Source: Pyrenopolyporus hunteri (taxonomy: Eukaryota > Ascomycota > Sordariomycetes > Xylariales > Hypoxylaceae). From it: a stretch of 64,000 bases of DNA. The stretch spans positions 2,046,001 through 2,110,000 of the forward strand of contig CADCXC010000011.1 of the NCBI GenBank assembly GCA_902806595.1, in the 5' to 3' direction. Shown here one piece after another: positions 1 through 15,622 of the stretch; the stretch's first letter is position 1; each line of letters begins with the position of its first letter. The notes beneath the pieces are model-generated. The model was not told the origin of the DNA, did not search any database, and saw only the letters and a program-made list of their open reading frames with translations. The translations under genes and the position numbers were made by a program.

Positions 1-611
1 CGTATTACGACACAGAGGATGGCCATCTTAGCAAGTTGGGCCTATGGGTCCGCCGACGTTACATGGATACTCTACCACTCAATCCCACAGATCCCGCCCC
101 GGTAATCGCCAACGGAAAAGACAAGGCGCAGTGGAACGCCAAGTTGCGGCTCGCGGGCCACTACAATAACTCACAATTTGTCGAAGTCGACGGGCGGGCC
201 AAAGTCTCCCAAGAGGTACTGCGCATCACCCAGGCAAAGATGAAGCTTGAGGACTTGCAGGTGGTCTCGGACCTGTTAACCCGCCGCTCAGTGTGGGAAG
301 TGACCGAGCTGGCTGACAGCACGGCGCCCTCCGCGATAATGACAATCGTCCTAGACGCGGTCACCGAGCCTGAGCCGGAGTCCAACGTAGGCGCCTTCTC
401 ACACGTCATCGGAGAGGTAGAGTTCTTTCAGGAGATTGTGACCGAGGACAAGGACGATACGGAGCACGAGGCATATCGAAAAGAAACGGCGGCGAAAAGG
501 ATGAAGGAGTTGGAGGAGTTCATGTTATCCCATCCCGACCTATTTTCCACAAACCCGGCACCTATCGGCAAACTTTCGGCGTATGATATGTGGAAGGCTG
601 GGCGCACTTAG
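1..611 (+). CDS. CYTH-domain protein, thiamine-triphosphatase-like (3' part)
   Basis: The reading frame is open from base 3 to the TAG at 609-611, with no start codon inside the window, so this is the C-terminal part of a longer gene. The first residues visible (YYDTEDGHLSKLGLWVRRR) match the CYTH tunnel strand YYDT...L...LRRR of thiamine triphosphatases. Further family-like strands follow: WNAKLRLAG, a Y/F-V-E motif, RRSVWEV, IVLDAV, and IGEVEFF near residue 135. CYTH enzymes hydrolyse triphosphates such as thiamine triphosphate, using acidic and basic side chains lining a beta-barrel tunnel plus Mg2+. The N-terminal ExExK strand should lie outside the window. No intron is seen in this part. 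The family call is firm; the substrate is inferred from family only. Confidence 0.75.
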   Translation, partial: YYDTEDGHLSKLGLWVRRRYMDTLPLNPTDPAPVIANGKDKAQWNAKLRLAGHYNNSQFVEVDGRAKVSQEVLRITQAKMKLEDLQVVSDLLTRRSVWEVTELADSTAPSAIMTIVLDAVTEPEPESNVGAFSHVIGEVEFFQEIVTEDKDDTEHEAYRKETAAKRMKELEEFMLSHPDLFSTNPAPIGKLSAYDMWKAGRT

Positions 612-1641
612 CAACCTAAAAGCGGCGCCTCTAACAGATTACGAAGTTGAACGAAAGCTTTCCCGACGGCGCGAACGACCCGATCCGGCTCATCAAACTC
701 TTGGTGTACCTGGGTAAGGTACGTGGGACATGATGAATTATGTGTTGGTTCTCTTTTAACCCAACACCAAGGCTCTGGCCTTTTATCGTGGGTTTCGGAA
801 TTTCGGGGGACTAGATTCGGGGCTGGCGAAGAAGTTACCTGCTTAGGTACCAAGGTATGTGTAAAGTTATAGGCATCTCTTTCAGACCGATTTAACCCAA
901 CCGTCTCCCCTCTCCTCAGCGTCCTTCAGCTTCTTGTAGACCTGTATTTGCTGCCCGGAACCAATCCGATAGCCTAAGGTTAGGCTACCTCGAAAGGGCC
1001 GACCATTACAGGAACGAATAAGAACGTGTTGACCATGACCATTCCCTTATGAATCTACCCTTCAAACCCCAAATCCGAAGCAGTTTTAGGTCCAGGTTCA
1101 GAATATCGGTGGGTGGTTCTTGGAGCAGTTGAGTCTACAACCCATCCCCCCACGCAACTCCCGCCTGGAATGATCAACCCATCTGAACGCCCCCGAAATA
1201 TTCTTCCCGTGGAAAAAGGCTAGATAGAAATAAGTATATGGATTAGGTACCAGACAGGTAAGTAAGTAAGGCCTATTGCGTCCAGCGGGAGTAAAATCTA
1301 GATTGTAATGGACTAAGGAACGGGACTTTTCTAATAGAAGAGATGTTAAAATTAAGAGTATACGATCAATAAAGTGCTCGTTTCATATTCTATCTAAATA
1401 GACTTCACGAAGGTCTCCGAATATTTCAGCTTGTAATTTTCACGGTTTAGTGTATGCGGCTGTCAGCTGTGTAGATGACATAGGTACCTAGCTAAGCAGA
1501 GGTGTAGCTCTTGATGTTGTCAGATGTACTACCCGTTTCACTCCCCCATAACCGTTCCTTGCCCCCAGCCAGCAAATATCCATCTTAGTAAAGTAATAAA
1601 GCGCAGAGTGCCCATCTCTTATAGATGCGTTATCGTTTTCG
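612..1641. other. Intergenic, convergent gene ends
   Basis: This is the space between the stops of the CYTH gene (+) and the IFI6-like gene (-). It presumably holds both 3' UTRs. The few open frames are short and lack family motifs, and I see no repeat or RNA gene. Confidence 0.6.
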
Positions 1642-2106
1642 TCAACCACGCCCAAAGTAATAGGCGATGGACGCCGTAACCGTTGCAAAGATGGCTGAAA
1701 CGCCTGCGAGTGCCGTGCTCAGTTGTCCCAGCATGCCTAGGCTCGTCAAGCTAGCGAATATGCCCCCCGCGGGAGTGGCAGCGCCGTATATTGCTGACTG
1801 AAAAGCAGCAGCGTACGAGCCTTAGTTCATATTAGCGGGAGGTCTGGTGGGTGGCTGGGGTGAAGAGGAAATAAGGGACAAGCGAAGAGTTGAGACTTAC
1901 CTGCCACTATGCCAGCTGGGCCAAACCCAAGCCATGTCCCCAAGGTGAAGGGGATCGTGAATGCGACCGTCCAGGCACCAATTGCCTGCTGGACCGCTAA
2001 TACGACGGTGTTAGCTTTAAACCAGTCATCTAGGGCCTAGGTAGGGGGACTTGCGTGGGAGTTGAAGGAATTCCCGGGCGGTATTCGCGTAATGAGTGAA
2101 ATTCAT
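1642..2106 (-). CDS. IFI6/IFI27-like small membrane protein (interferon-induced 6-16 family)
   Basis: Reconstructed as three exons: 2106-2055, 1996-1901 and 1820-1642, giving 108 aa. The ATG at 2106 follows a CT-rich leader and CAAA. Intron 1 (2054-1997, 58 nt) starts with GCAAGT, has GCTAAC before TTAG, and restores the frame. Intron 2 (1900-1821, 80 nt) is GTAAGT...AG. The protein is dominated by two hydrophobic, Gly/Ala-rich segments: about residues 19-50 (AWTVAFTIPFTLGTWLGFGP) and 52-105 (GAATPAGGIFASLTSLGMLG). That pattern is typical of the 6-16 family, whose animal members sit in mitochondrial or ER membranes. The function of the fungal members is unknown. Read without the GC-AG intron the gene would look frameshifted. 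The family call rests on the glycine-rich pattern and small size. Confidence 0.7.
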
Positions 2107-3226
2107 TTTGAAAATTTTGAGTTGTGCTGATAGAGTGTGATACTGGGTTGCAAGATGGTAAGTTGCAAGACGATGAGTTGAGAGTAGAGAAAGAGATAGA
2201 GGGCGGGACATTATAGATAGGCGCCTACCTTTTTATAAGGAGAGAAAGGTAACTAGACTAGAGAAACATAGGCATTATCTAGTCCAGTGAGTCAGTAACA
2301 ATGTACTCTAGGTAGGCGATGCGAGATAGGAGATTCGTAGTTTGTCTAGAGAGGCCTCTGCCAGCTCAGAATTCGATCCAAGAAACTAGGTGCCATGACG
2401 CACTTCCACCTAGATGATATCTAGGTAGGTATATAATATTGATTCTCCTATCAGGTTCCCAATGGAGAACGACACTATGGGGCGTATTTTCTCTCGACCC
2501 CACAGGCTGGACGAAGGCCAATCACCGTAACTCGCTACCTGGCTGTACATGCACATTACGAGCTCCCGGAGGCAAGATGCATTGCGAAGGCGGTGTAATA
2601 CCTGTCCTGTCAGGTAACTAGCTCTCACAAACATGTGCAGCATTATTAACCCGAGTAGCCATGTGAGCTTTTTGAAACATCTAAAAACATGAACTAGCAA
2701 GAGTCGCTTATGCCCGATCCCCTATTTCAGGGGCTCTCGACTCCCGCAACCCTTTTCCAAGCGAATGAAGAGCAGCACGTAAGCACCTTGCCACAAACAC
2801 TTCCCACAGTACGAGATGCATAAAAAAAAGGTGCTCGGGGGATAAAAAGAGGTATTTTCATTTATGAAAGCCGAGCTGCTGAATCGCGCAGTATCTAAAG
2901 ATATTCTCTGTAGGTCCCATCGATCTCGAACCTATAGGTGGTCGATAGGGCCGAGAAGATTATGCACTATATACATGAGATGTTTGTCATAAAAATCATC
3001 ATATCCGCCATTAGCTAATAGGGGTATCTCACACAAGTAGCATGCGGGTGCGGGCGTAAGTAGGTATTCGGGGGGCAATTAACCACACATAACCACACAT
3101 GCCTTACCGTAATGGCCAGCACTAGGCCTGGCCTTTTGTCTTCATATTTTCTACTTTCATGTTTTTTTCCCTTCGTATTTTTCGAGGCGTAAATAGTTTC
3201 CGAAGAATGCAGTGGAATGGAAGGGC
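2107..3226. other. Intergenic: 5' side of IFI6-like gene and 3' side of the Pro-rich gene
   Basis: Bases 2110-2215, read on the minus strand, are a CT-rich leader upstream of the IFI6-like ATG. The rest has scattered short open frames on both strands, none with a recognisable motif. I see no RNA gene. Confidence 0.5.
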
Positions 3227-6200
3227 TCAGTCCCCGCCAACCCCGCCGTCCTCGAGGCTCTCGTCCCATCCACCCGTAGACAGGAGCCACTCGCCGACGC
3301 GCTCCTTGACGCCCGTCATGGCCTCGCCCAGCGCGCTCTCCCACTGCTCCTGCACAAGGCGTACCTTTTCCTTCAGATCGTCCGTAAGCCTCGTCTGCTC
3401 CGCAGCCCGCTCCTCCTCGATAGCTCGCGGATCCCGCCCCTCGGCCTCGCCGACCCGCGCCCGCGCCCCCGTCACCGCCTCCTTGACCTCGTGGAGCAGG
3501 CACAGGAGGTTGGTCTGGGACTCGATGAACTGGTAGGTGCTCTTCTCGGCGTGCAGCAGGAGGCTGAAGAGATATTGGAGCGGGTGGTGGTGGTAGCTGG
3601 GGTTCTCGTCGAACTCGGCGGGGGGGATCTGGATGCGGAAGTGGCCGTCGACCGAGGCGGGGATCTTGTCGAGCAGGCGGCGCAAGGGAGGGGCCAGGTC
3701 CCAGAAGGCGTTGAGCTGCATGTCGACGCCGCGGGTGACGTTCTCCTCGACGACGTCGCGGAACTCGCACGTGCGCTGGAGCACCTCGGCCGCGAACGCC
3801 CGCCGCCGCTTGCGCGCGTCGTCCACGAAGAAGGCCTCCGCCGTCTGCAGCTTCTCTTCGTTGCCCGACAGCCGGTACGGCGTGATCACCATCTCCTTAT
3901 ACCGGTCGTTGCGGTCGCTGAGCAGGTCGTAGATCTCCCGGTGCAGCAGCTCCCGCGCCTCGAAGATCCACTTGAGCAGCGTTAGCTTTTCCAGCAGCTC
4001 CGGCTGCTCGTCGCCCTCCTCCTGCGGCATGTTGGGGTCGGGCGCCTGGGTCTCAACGAAGAGCCGCGAGCGTAGCTCGTCGAAGAGGGAGGTCGCCTGC
4101 GCAATGCGGCCCATGAGCAGCTCGTTCAGCGGCATGACCACCGCGTTTTGGAATCGGTCGAACTCCTGCTTTTCCGTCTCCTTGGCCTTGGCGGTTTCTG
4201 ACGCTTGCGTATCAGCTTCGATGGCGGCCGCTTCGGCGTAGGACATGTTGCCCGCACTGATTTCTTGGTGTAGGTTGGCCCGGAGCGACTTTTGCCTCAG
4301 CAAGGCCGCCTGTGCTGCTTCGTCACGGACTCTCTGGCTATCGTTCTTGAATCGCTCCTTCGTCGCCTGAACCTCTCGCATATCACTCAGGGCCCGTACA
4401 AGGGTGCGGGTGGACGCTAACTCGGGGTGGTTGTTGTTAACCGCGGGATGATGACGCGGATAAGGTGGCGGTAATGTTACTAAGCGCGATACGTCAAGGT
4501 GAGATGGACATGGGGTATTCGGCGCAGACGAATTTATAGATAAAAGAGAGTTTCGAAATGGTTTAGGTGTGTTCGCTTCGTTCGACTCGTGCCATCCCAT
4601 TTTTTCAGGGGGGTACTCGTTCTCCGAGTAGTTTGTGCTGGGCCCTGCATGGCTATTCATGCTATCCGGCGTATCTCCCCATTGCAGGGCCTCTCGTGCC
4701 TCCTTGGGCACCCCCATATACTTAGACTCGCGCTTCGTCCTCTCTATTCGGTTCGACTCGCCCCCGGATTCTGTTTCCCACCATCGACTTGCCGGGCGGC
4801 CCCGGGAACTCGATTCGTCTACATTTTCGCTGACGCTCATACTGAGAATCGGTGATAACGACGGCATATATTGCGAGTTCCAATTCGCATTCGCTGGCGC
4901 GTTAACCGGTGAGGAAGAAGTTGGCAGATTCGCGGAGGCCGGCGCAGAGTGCGATTGCGCTTGTTCACGATAGACAGAATTTAAGGAGTTCCTTTGTGAT
5001 CTCGGTTCGGAAATTTGCGGTGTCCATTCGCCGGACTGCAAGTCTGTCGAGTCACGCCGCGCTTTCATCGGGCGAAATAAGTCTCGCGTTAGATCGAAAA
5101 TCTCGGACCCCATTGCCCCAATCGCCGATGAGTACCTCTCACGGCGAAGTCTCGACTCGTTGACTATGAAGTCGGCAAATAGCTTAACTCGCTCGGCATC
5201 TGACTCTGCAACCGCTTCCTGGTTGGCGAAGGCTTGGAAACGCTCAATACTGCCACGACAGAACTCCTCGGCCGTCTGGCTAATAACGGCTTGCTTGGTG
5301 GTGGGATAGATGGGAGTATTAGTGGACGAAATGTTATTCGTTAAATTCTGTGCCTCAGGCCGCGCCTGAGATGAGCTGGAGGCTGATCGGCTCTGAGGGG
5401 GCGGCGTAGGAAGAGCTTTCGGTGCTATAGGGTGAGTAGGTTCCACGACCGGATAGCCCTTCTGCGGTCGAGGAGAAAACGGCGGCGTCGGTGTTTCCGG
5501 GTGTAATCCGGCGGACGGACGAGGCGTCGGGTTCTTCGAATCCATATTCATGTCGTCACCGGATCTTGGCACATCGGCGATTGATCTACCGCCGCTTCGA
5601 GGAGTCCCCTTATGAACGGATAATCTGCGACATAAACCTGACCCAGGAGGAATAACAATGTCGGATAAAGGCTGAATCTCATCCTCTGGCCTGTGGCGTG
5701 TTCGGCTCTCAGTCCGCCTCTCGCGTAGGGACTTCTCCCCCCGGACCGCGCCCGTCCTGTTCAATCCAGTGCTAGTAGAACTCGATGCGGATCCCGACTC
5801 GGGGGGAGCAGGTGGGCTAGATGCAGAGGCCACAGCGGTGTCGATGGTAAGGCCAGTTTGATTGGGGGATTTACCACGCCCCTGTTGCTCGTCGCTCACC
5901 CAGTCGGCGGGGGTTGGGGGAACAGGGCCAAGAGCAGTTACCCCCTCGGGAGGCGGTCTCCTCGTAGGAGGGGAGACTATAGGATCGCTAGTCCTGTTGA
6001 GACTCTGGGATCTGGATTGAGAAGGAGGGGGCCCGGGCGGCGGAGGAGGTAGAGGCATACCGGGCTCCCATCTTGTCTGCGATGCCGATCTAGACCGAGC
6101 TGAGGTCGGAGTCTCAATCGCGCTGGCTGACGCTGCTCTGCGAGAGTTAGGGGGTATAACCGGATTGATTTCCGTCACATTAGGGGCATTTGGGACTTGG

Positions 6201-6830
6201 ATCGCAAGTGCCTGTGGTCTAGATAATGAAGAAGTGGGAGGGTGAGGATCGGGGGGAGATACGGATTCGGGCGTGCCCCGGTCTCTTCGCCTAGTTAATG
6301 ACGATAGGCCGAAACGCCTCTCGCGAGAGCTCCCACGTCCACCAGCGCCCGGCGGTGGGGGAAAGCTCTGATTACTCGGTGGATCTGGTGAAGGCCGATG
6401 AATATTTGAAGCAGGAACCCGCGCTGCAGAAATATTTGCTGGCGGCGTCTCATAGACCGTACTAGTCGGTCTTTGGCTCCGAGGAGGGGAATAAGGCGGA
6501 GGCGGCGCCGGGACGGTCGCTTTTTCACATCATCAGCTTACTCGCACCGAGTAACAACGTGAATCACCGTCGTATAAGCGGCTTACCTTGTTGGAATTGA
6601 TGCGTTCGCTCAGGGCCGACCGCGGGCGAAGGCGCCCATTCCTGGGGATTGTAGGGTTGTATTGAGCTGGCTGGCGTATGGAGTCCAGTGAAGTTATGTG
6701 ATGGAGTAATTGATATGGCCGAGTGCGGCGTGTTTAGTTGATTGTGATAACCTCCAAGGGCCGTCGTCCGCAGCGGATTGAGCGCCTGGCGAAGTCGAGA
6801 GGTTGTACTATCACGCGGACTGGTCATCAT
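3227..6830 (-). CDS. Large fungal protein, Pro/Ser-rich N-terminus and coiled-coil C-terminus, function unknown
   Basis: Two exons: 6830-6587 and 6519-3227, joined by a 67-nt intron (donor GTAAGC, CTGAT before the AG), giving 1178 aa. Starts with ATG-ATG at 6830/6827. Residues 1-480 are rich in Pro, Ser and Arg, with proline runs such as PAPPPPYSPP (about 83-93) and MPLPPPPPGPPPSQS (about 236-250) that could bind SH3 or WW domains. A compact, probably helical block lies at about 495-585 (EEFCRGSIERFQAFANQE and DLFRPMKARR). From about 785 the chain is mostly helical, charged coiled coil (QATKERFKNDSQRVRDEAAQ, later FDELRSRLF and LHEVKEAVTG). There is no signal peptide or membrane segment. The layout suggests a cytoplasmic scaffold, but I do not recognise the family. 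The last 900 coding bases are much more GC-rich than the rest and create long antisense frames. Confidence 0.85.
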
Positions 6831-9800
6831 CGCTTACAACGGCCGTAGCCGTGTCAATGGAGGCGCGCGGTTAGGGCGACGGCAGGGAATCCAAGGATAT
6901 GTGCTGGCGCGAGCGAGGATGCTAATTTAGTGATGTTTCGCGCTTATATATCCCAAGTCAACTGGCACTCGATGTCCGTGGCGTTTATCTTTTGCCTCTC
7001 GTCCTTCAGCCGAGGGAATGGGATACTCTCTCGTCGCCAATTACTCCCATGACCCGATATCCCGTGTATCGTACAAGAGGGCAAAGCGATCTAAAAAAGG
7101 CCGACGGATTTGGCAGAGGCGCGGCTGAAAAGATGCTGTGCGATGCGGGAGAAGAGGGTGTAAAAGATAAAAACTGACGGAGAGACTGGATAGGGCGATG
7201 ATCCTACATAGATCCCCTGGCCTGAGACGTGGGGGATGGGGTGTCTCTTGGCAGATCCCTGAACGCCTACATAGGCTACACAGGCTCATCAACTGGTAAA
7301 CGGCTGATGGGCAGATAAGTTCCGAGCGACAGGTGTGATCTTATCCGCTTTCACGCCATACTAGGGACGCATTATCTTACGCTTTCCCCTTTAGTCTCGG
7401 GAGAGGTTCTTAGTAGATCGCGAAGATCATGTATAATCCCAACCCAAACCGCAGACGAGAAAGTAGCGCACGAGTTCCGGAGTGTGGATAACTATTGGAA
7501 GCCCGTTAGCCTCTATAATGCAAGTATGTACAATACAATACCTAATTCATATATACCTACCTAGGTATGTATGCAGTTCATCGTGGCCCGAGGATGAGCT
7601 TGACTTGGTTAGGTAGTCTTAAGTTGGTCCTCCTATGCTTGCATGCTAATGGCCCCATCTGCATCACAGAGTGTGCTTTTAATCAAGATGCAGCCGGACG
7701 GACGAATGAGAAGGGTGGTAAGAAACTGCAAAGCATCGAGGGGGGTGCTGAACGGTGGCCCCTTGTGGGCTGACCAATTTGGGATAAGGGGGCCGGTACT
7801 GAGAATTCGGTATACAGAAAATAACGGCCGACTATTGGCCCAATGTGAAGGCCGGCTCCCTCTATATTTAGAAAATCCGGGACCTCGGCCGCCCCTCATT
7901 GGACAACTCTTTATTCTTCCTCGTGGTTCTGGCCTTGCGGGCGCTTAAGAGTTGCATCTCTCACAGAAGTCTCCACTCCACGATGATGGTAATTGGCCTA
8001 TCCTTTGTGTTGGATCTCGGCCTGCATGAGCGGGGAAACTTCATGATAGGTACTTCTATGTTGGCCTTCACCACCTATACATACTACGGAGGCAGGTATA
8101 CGAACGAACTGTTCTATGGGGTTTGTAAGTACATCACACCCGATACATACCTACCTATATAATTCTAGGTAGGTGTAGCGGGTTATTCAACACACCGACT
8201 CGGGAATGCATTGATCGTCCGCGAAATCTGATTTCCGCTGCAGGGCGACACACCCTCTCATCGACCGGTCGGAGACGTGCACGAACGAGACATGGCGATG
8301 TAAATACGTATGCGTCTGAGTAAGAGCCTTAACGAGGTAATATGATATGACAAAAATTTAAGAGGCTCTGGATATGTGCAGATTCTCCTGCAGCCGAGCC
8401 GCTTGTATAGAAAGGAGCTACTTGGCACTTCCAGTCCCGTGAGGTGAGGAACCATCACTTATCTAATTGCATATTTTCATCGTAGTATCGTCGTGGGTAA
8501 GCGTAAGCTATCGGTGTTATCGGTAAATAAGATTCGGGTGCGACTTGTGACTGTCGTGACATGTCTTGCTCGAGAAAGTCTTAGAAATGGACTAGTTCTC
8601 TTACCCGATTCGATATCTTCCAAACGGGTCGAGACAGCTCCGGGTCTGAGCCCCAGGAGTGCATAGTCTTCTAACTACGACGGGGCCGTATTCTAGACCT
8701 TCTATAATAGGAGGTGGATGAGATAGTCGATAAGGATAAAAATATACTGTTGAAGACTATAAGCTGTGTAAGATAGCAACGTGACGCACGCAAATTAAGG
8801 GTCTAGATGTAACTTCAGGTTTATATAGAGCTATCGGGTTAGAATGGGCCACACCAGGCCCTCGCGACCAGGTCGAAGGAATGGACAATTGCTCGAACAT
8901 GCAGAAGGCTCGACAGCAGAATAGAAACCGGGAGTTAGGTAACATCTGGGACCGGGAAGAGACGATCATTGGTAGCCGTTCATATAGGTACCTAGGTAGG
9001 TAAATGAGGTCGTATGGTGGGCCGGACGGTTGAGTAGAACCTGTTCGTGCCGCTGCGATATTTCAGAATAGGATTGTCTTTCGCATTTCAGGCCATAAGG
9101 GCAGCCTCTGCATTTCGTATAGTAAGTAATTGGACTAGGAGACGTACCAGTAGTATATCATATAAGAGTAATCATAGGTAGGAGGCGCCCGGGTATAATA
9201 TGAACGTCAAAGAGTCGTAAGCGATTTTGTAGGTATTGTAGGTTCTAAGTAAGGCTTTAGAACATCGAAGCTGAAATTGGTTGAATCAGGCAAGACCCAG
9301 TGAAGGTCGGCCAAGGTCAGGTCAGCAAGCAAGCAGCCTGGGATTGAGTTGTGGGGCTGACTCGCTGAGAGTTCCCGCTACTAGGTATGCTGACATAAGA
9401 AAAAGCCTAGGAATGCCCGTTCCACAAGTCATCGGTCCGATGTTTCGCCGGAGTGTAAGCCCTTCCATTCCTCCCATTGGAGGAGACGTCGATTGTAAAG
9501 TGGAATCTCTGCTCAAATGGTACCTAGGTACCTGACCTATCCTCAACCAGAACAAGAAGAAGTTAAAAAAAAAAAAAAAAAGCTTCGTCGAAATTCTAGA
9601 GCTTTCCGCCGCATTTTCCTGTTCCTGTCGAACAAGTCACAACTCTCTTTCCCTCTCCCTCTTCTCGTCGGCCTCGTGCCAACTCAATGCCCGATGTTTT
9701 CTTCTCTTCGATTCGTCTAGCTACTTACTTACTTCTTACTTCTTACTTCTTACCCACATGTAACTATGCTTACATATTGATTCCGTAGTCAACTTATCCG

Positions 9801-10119
9801 TCCATCTGTCATCGGTAAGCCTCTCCCATCCCGCTATTTCTACCCTCCCCTTCTCCCCGTTTGCGGATACTCTGATGATACACCAGCTGGCACCAGTCAT
9901 AGAGCGACTTGTACTCCCTTTCTTTGATGACCAATAGCTGTAGTCCTTGAGACTGATATCTGAACACCGCACAACATCGCCCTGTTTTGAAATCAACACC
10001 TGTGCCGGCTATCTATACATACAGAAGCCTGCAATTGCTAACAACGATTGTGTTCCTCTAGCTTTACTACCAAATCCGGATCTCGTACGAATCATCCTCC
10101 TTCTCCTCCTCATTCCACC
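6831..10119. other. Long intergenic region between divergent genes
   Basis: This lies between the starts of the Pro-rich gene (-) and Aha1 (+), so it holds both promoters. It contains several copies of TACCTAGGTA-type palindromes (near 7553, 8150-8175, 8988 and 9522), a 17-base A run at 9565-9581, and a CT-rich tract at about 9640-9670 followed by TTACTTACTTAC repeats near 9721-9750, probably in the Aha1 promoter or leader. Short open frames at 7567-8162 and 9281-9555 lack motifs and I do not call them genes. Confidence 0.5.
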
Positions 10120-11296
10120 ATGGTTCTCCACAACCCAAACAACTGGCATTGGGTCAGCAAGAATGCCGGTGAATGGACTAGGCAATGGTTCGAAGAGAAT
10201 CTGACCAAGATCTCGGCCGAAGATGGAGAGGTCACCGCCAAGATTAGCAAGGTTGTCAGCATGGACGGGGATGTTGACGTGAGCCAACGAAAGGGCAAGG
10301 TAATTACTATCTACGACGTGAAACTCGTATTAGAATACTCTGGTAGGTTTATGCTTTTCCTATTGCTATTCCTATTGTTATTGCCTCGATAACAAAAATG
10401 TCTAACATGCACCAGGAACTGCACCAGGAGAGGAGGACGTGTCGGGTACGATCACCATACCCGAGGTCGCTCACGATACCGAAGAGGATGACTTTGTCGT
10501 AGGTATCCCTCTGTTACAGCTCGACAGCCCTTCCCAGTGCTAACAAAGCTCCAAAAGTTCGACATAGATATCTACTCGGATTCGCAGGAAAAGCAGCCGG
10601 TCAAAGACCTAGTTCGATCTAAGATTACACCGCAGCTACGGAAGGAATTCTCGAAGCTCACTCCCGCTCTGATCGCCGAACATGGCAAGGATATCCAACA
10701 CGCGGCCGGCTCGAATCCCTCGAGCGGGTTCAGCACGCCAAAGTACCACGCTCCCACGGGCGCCGCACCCAAACCCGAAACCAGCACCGGCACTCAGAAA
10801 AACAGCGGTAGTGTCGTCAACACGACGACGGTGACAGACCAGGAAGAGTTCCGAACCACCGCCGCCGAGATGTACCAGACGTTCACTGACCCGCAACGAC
10901 TAGCTGCCTTCACCCGTGCCCCGCCGAAGAGATTCGACGGAGCCAAAAAGGGTGGTAAGTTCGAGCTGTTCGGCGGCAATGTATCCGGCGAATTCGAAGA
11001 ACTAGAGGAGCCAACCAAGATCGTCCAGACTTGGCGGTTGAACCAGTGGCCGGAGGGCCATTACTCAAGGCAGGTGATTGAATTTGACCAGAACGACGTG
11101 GACAGCGTGACTGTGATGAGGGTGACCTGGACCGGCGTTCCTGTGGGCCAAGAAGAGGTAACCAAGCGTAACTGGGAAGAATACTACGTGAGGAGCATCA
11201 AGAAGACTTTCGGGTAAGTATACGCCATCCGCCCTGCTCGACCATCGAAGGTTGGAAGGTTAGCTAACACCAGGAAGATTTGGAACGATCCTATAG
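10120..11296 (+). CDS. AHA1: Aha1-type activator of Hsp90 ATPase
   Basis: Four exons: 10120-10342, 10416-10498, 10558-11213 and 11278-11296, giving 326 aa. Introns are 73, 59 and 64 nt. The first has CTAACATG before CAG, and the second has GCTAAC. Exon 4 is only 19 nt and completes the conserved C-terminal FGFGTIL. The N-terminal domain (about 1-135) begins with NPNNWHWVSKNAGEW, the Aha1_N signature. A low-complexity linker follows (about 145-195), then the AHSA1/START-like domain (about 200-326; EMYQTFTDPQRLAAFTR, FELFGGNVSGEF, WRLNQWPEGHYS). In other fungi Aha1 binds the middle and N domains of Hsp90 and stimulates its ATPase, helping fold client proteins in the cytosol. The start fits the Kozak context (ACCATGG). 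Family and function are secure. Confidence 0.96.
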
Positions 11297-12135
11297 TCGA
11301 AAATACTCCAGTTGGCCAACGGCGTTCTCTGGTGGTTCAATGGCGTAATTGGTGAAAGATACAGTCAGTCCTCACGGGTGATTGTCTAACCATATTCACA
11401 AAACCGTAGAGTCGTAGAGTAGAAGGGCCCAGGTATTAAATAATCATCTCCTGGAGAAACTGCATAATCCAATAAAACATGCATTAAGAAATAATGATAA
11501 ATGATCTTGAGACAGACTTGGATGCTTCTTTACGTGGCTTGCAAGAATGTGAGCGTAATTAGGTATATATGCATCTTTTATAATATGCTTCGTGATCACG
11601 AGAAGATCCCGTATTGAAGGCCGATACATCGAGACTCTTGTCTCCGCGCGAGATCTCCAACCCCCAAATTCAATCGTATCCCCCCGCATCAGCGCGGGAC
11701 AGTCCGAGCGCGTAGGCAACGAATTATAGTGAGTTACAGGGGGTTTACAAGAGAACCACAGGGGTACGTCACCCCAATTTCAGGCGGGGGCCTCCGCACT
11801 TCCCTTACACAGTTTTCAACTCTTTCCAGGACAACTTCAGCTATGTTAGTCCATTCTATTATTTTCATTCTAGGTTGAGTTAGTTACCTACCTAGGTAGC
11901 TAATACCTTAGCATCAAAGCAATATCATCCTTCCACTCGTTATTCATGACCAAAGAGTTGATTGCTTTAGCAGCTCCTAATATCCACCCCCTTACCTAGG
12001 TACCTTTTCTGAATCCCGCCAAACAGCAACAGCTTCATGAAAGGGACTCCAGAATAGTGGAAGCTTTACCGGGTTTGGTCTATACAAGTATCAAACCCGC
12101 ATTCCTAGTTTTCTAGTTTTGATATACTCCCTATT
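11297..12135. other. Intergenic between Aha1 and beta-galactosidase
   Basis: This holds the 3' end of AHA1 and the promoter of the GH2 gene. TACCTAGGTA-like palindromes occur near 11890 and 11994. An open minus-strand frame at 11444-11719 has no motif and is not called. Confidence 0.5.

Positions 12136-15622
<3,487 letters not shown>

Noticed and set aside
2026..2211. Frameshifted pseudogene reading of the IFI6-like gene
   Set aside because: A 58-nt GC-AG intron with canonical branch and acceptor restores the frame without any mutation.
3015..3770. 251-codon minus-strand frame overlapping the end of the Pro-rich gene
   Set aside because: It is an Arg/Pro-rich shadow in another frame of the same GC-rich exon.
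3212..3985. 257-codon plus-strand open frame opposite the Pro-rich gene
   Set aside because: It mirrors the GC-rich end of the minus-strand gene, is Leu/Arg-biased and has no motif. Long antisense frames are expected there.
7567..8162. Chain of short frames in the 6.8-10.1 kb spacer
   Set aside because: Overlapping frames on both strands, interrupted by TACC repeats, without family-like residues.
9586..9604. Heat-shock element upstream of AHA1
   Set aside because: Only one perfect GAA unit; the following units are imperfect and lie about 500 bases from the ATG, too weak to call.
11271..11350. Alternative last exon of AHA1 starting at 11271
   Set aside because: The acceptor at 11277 gives the conserved FGFGTIL end, which all Aha1 proteins share.
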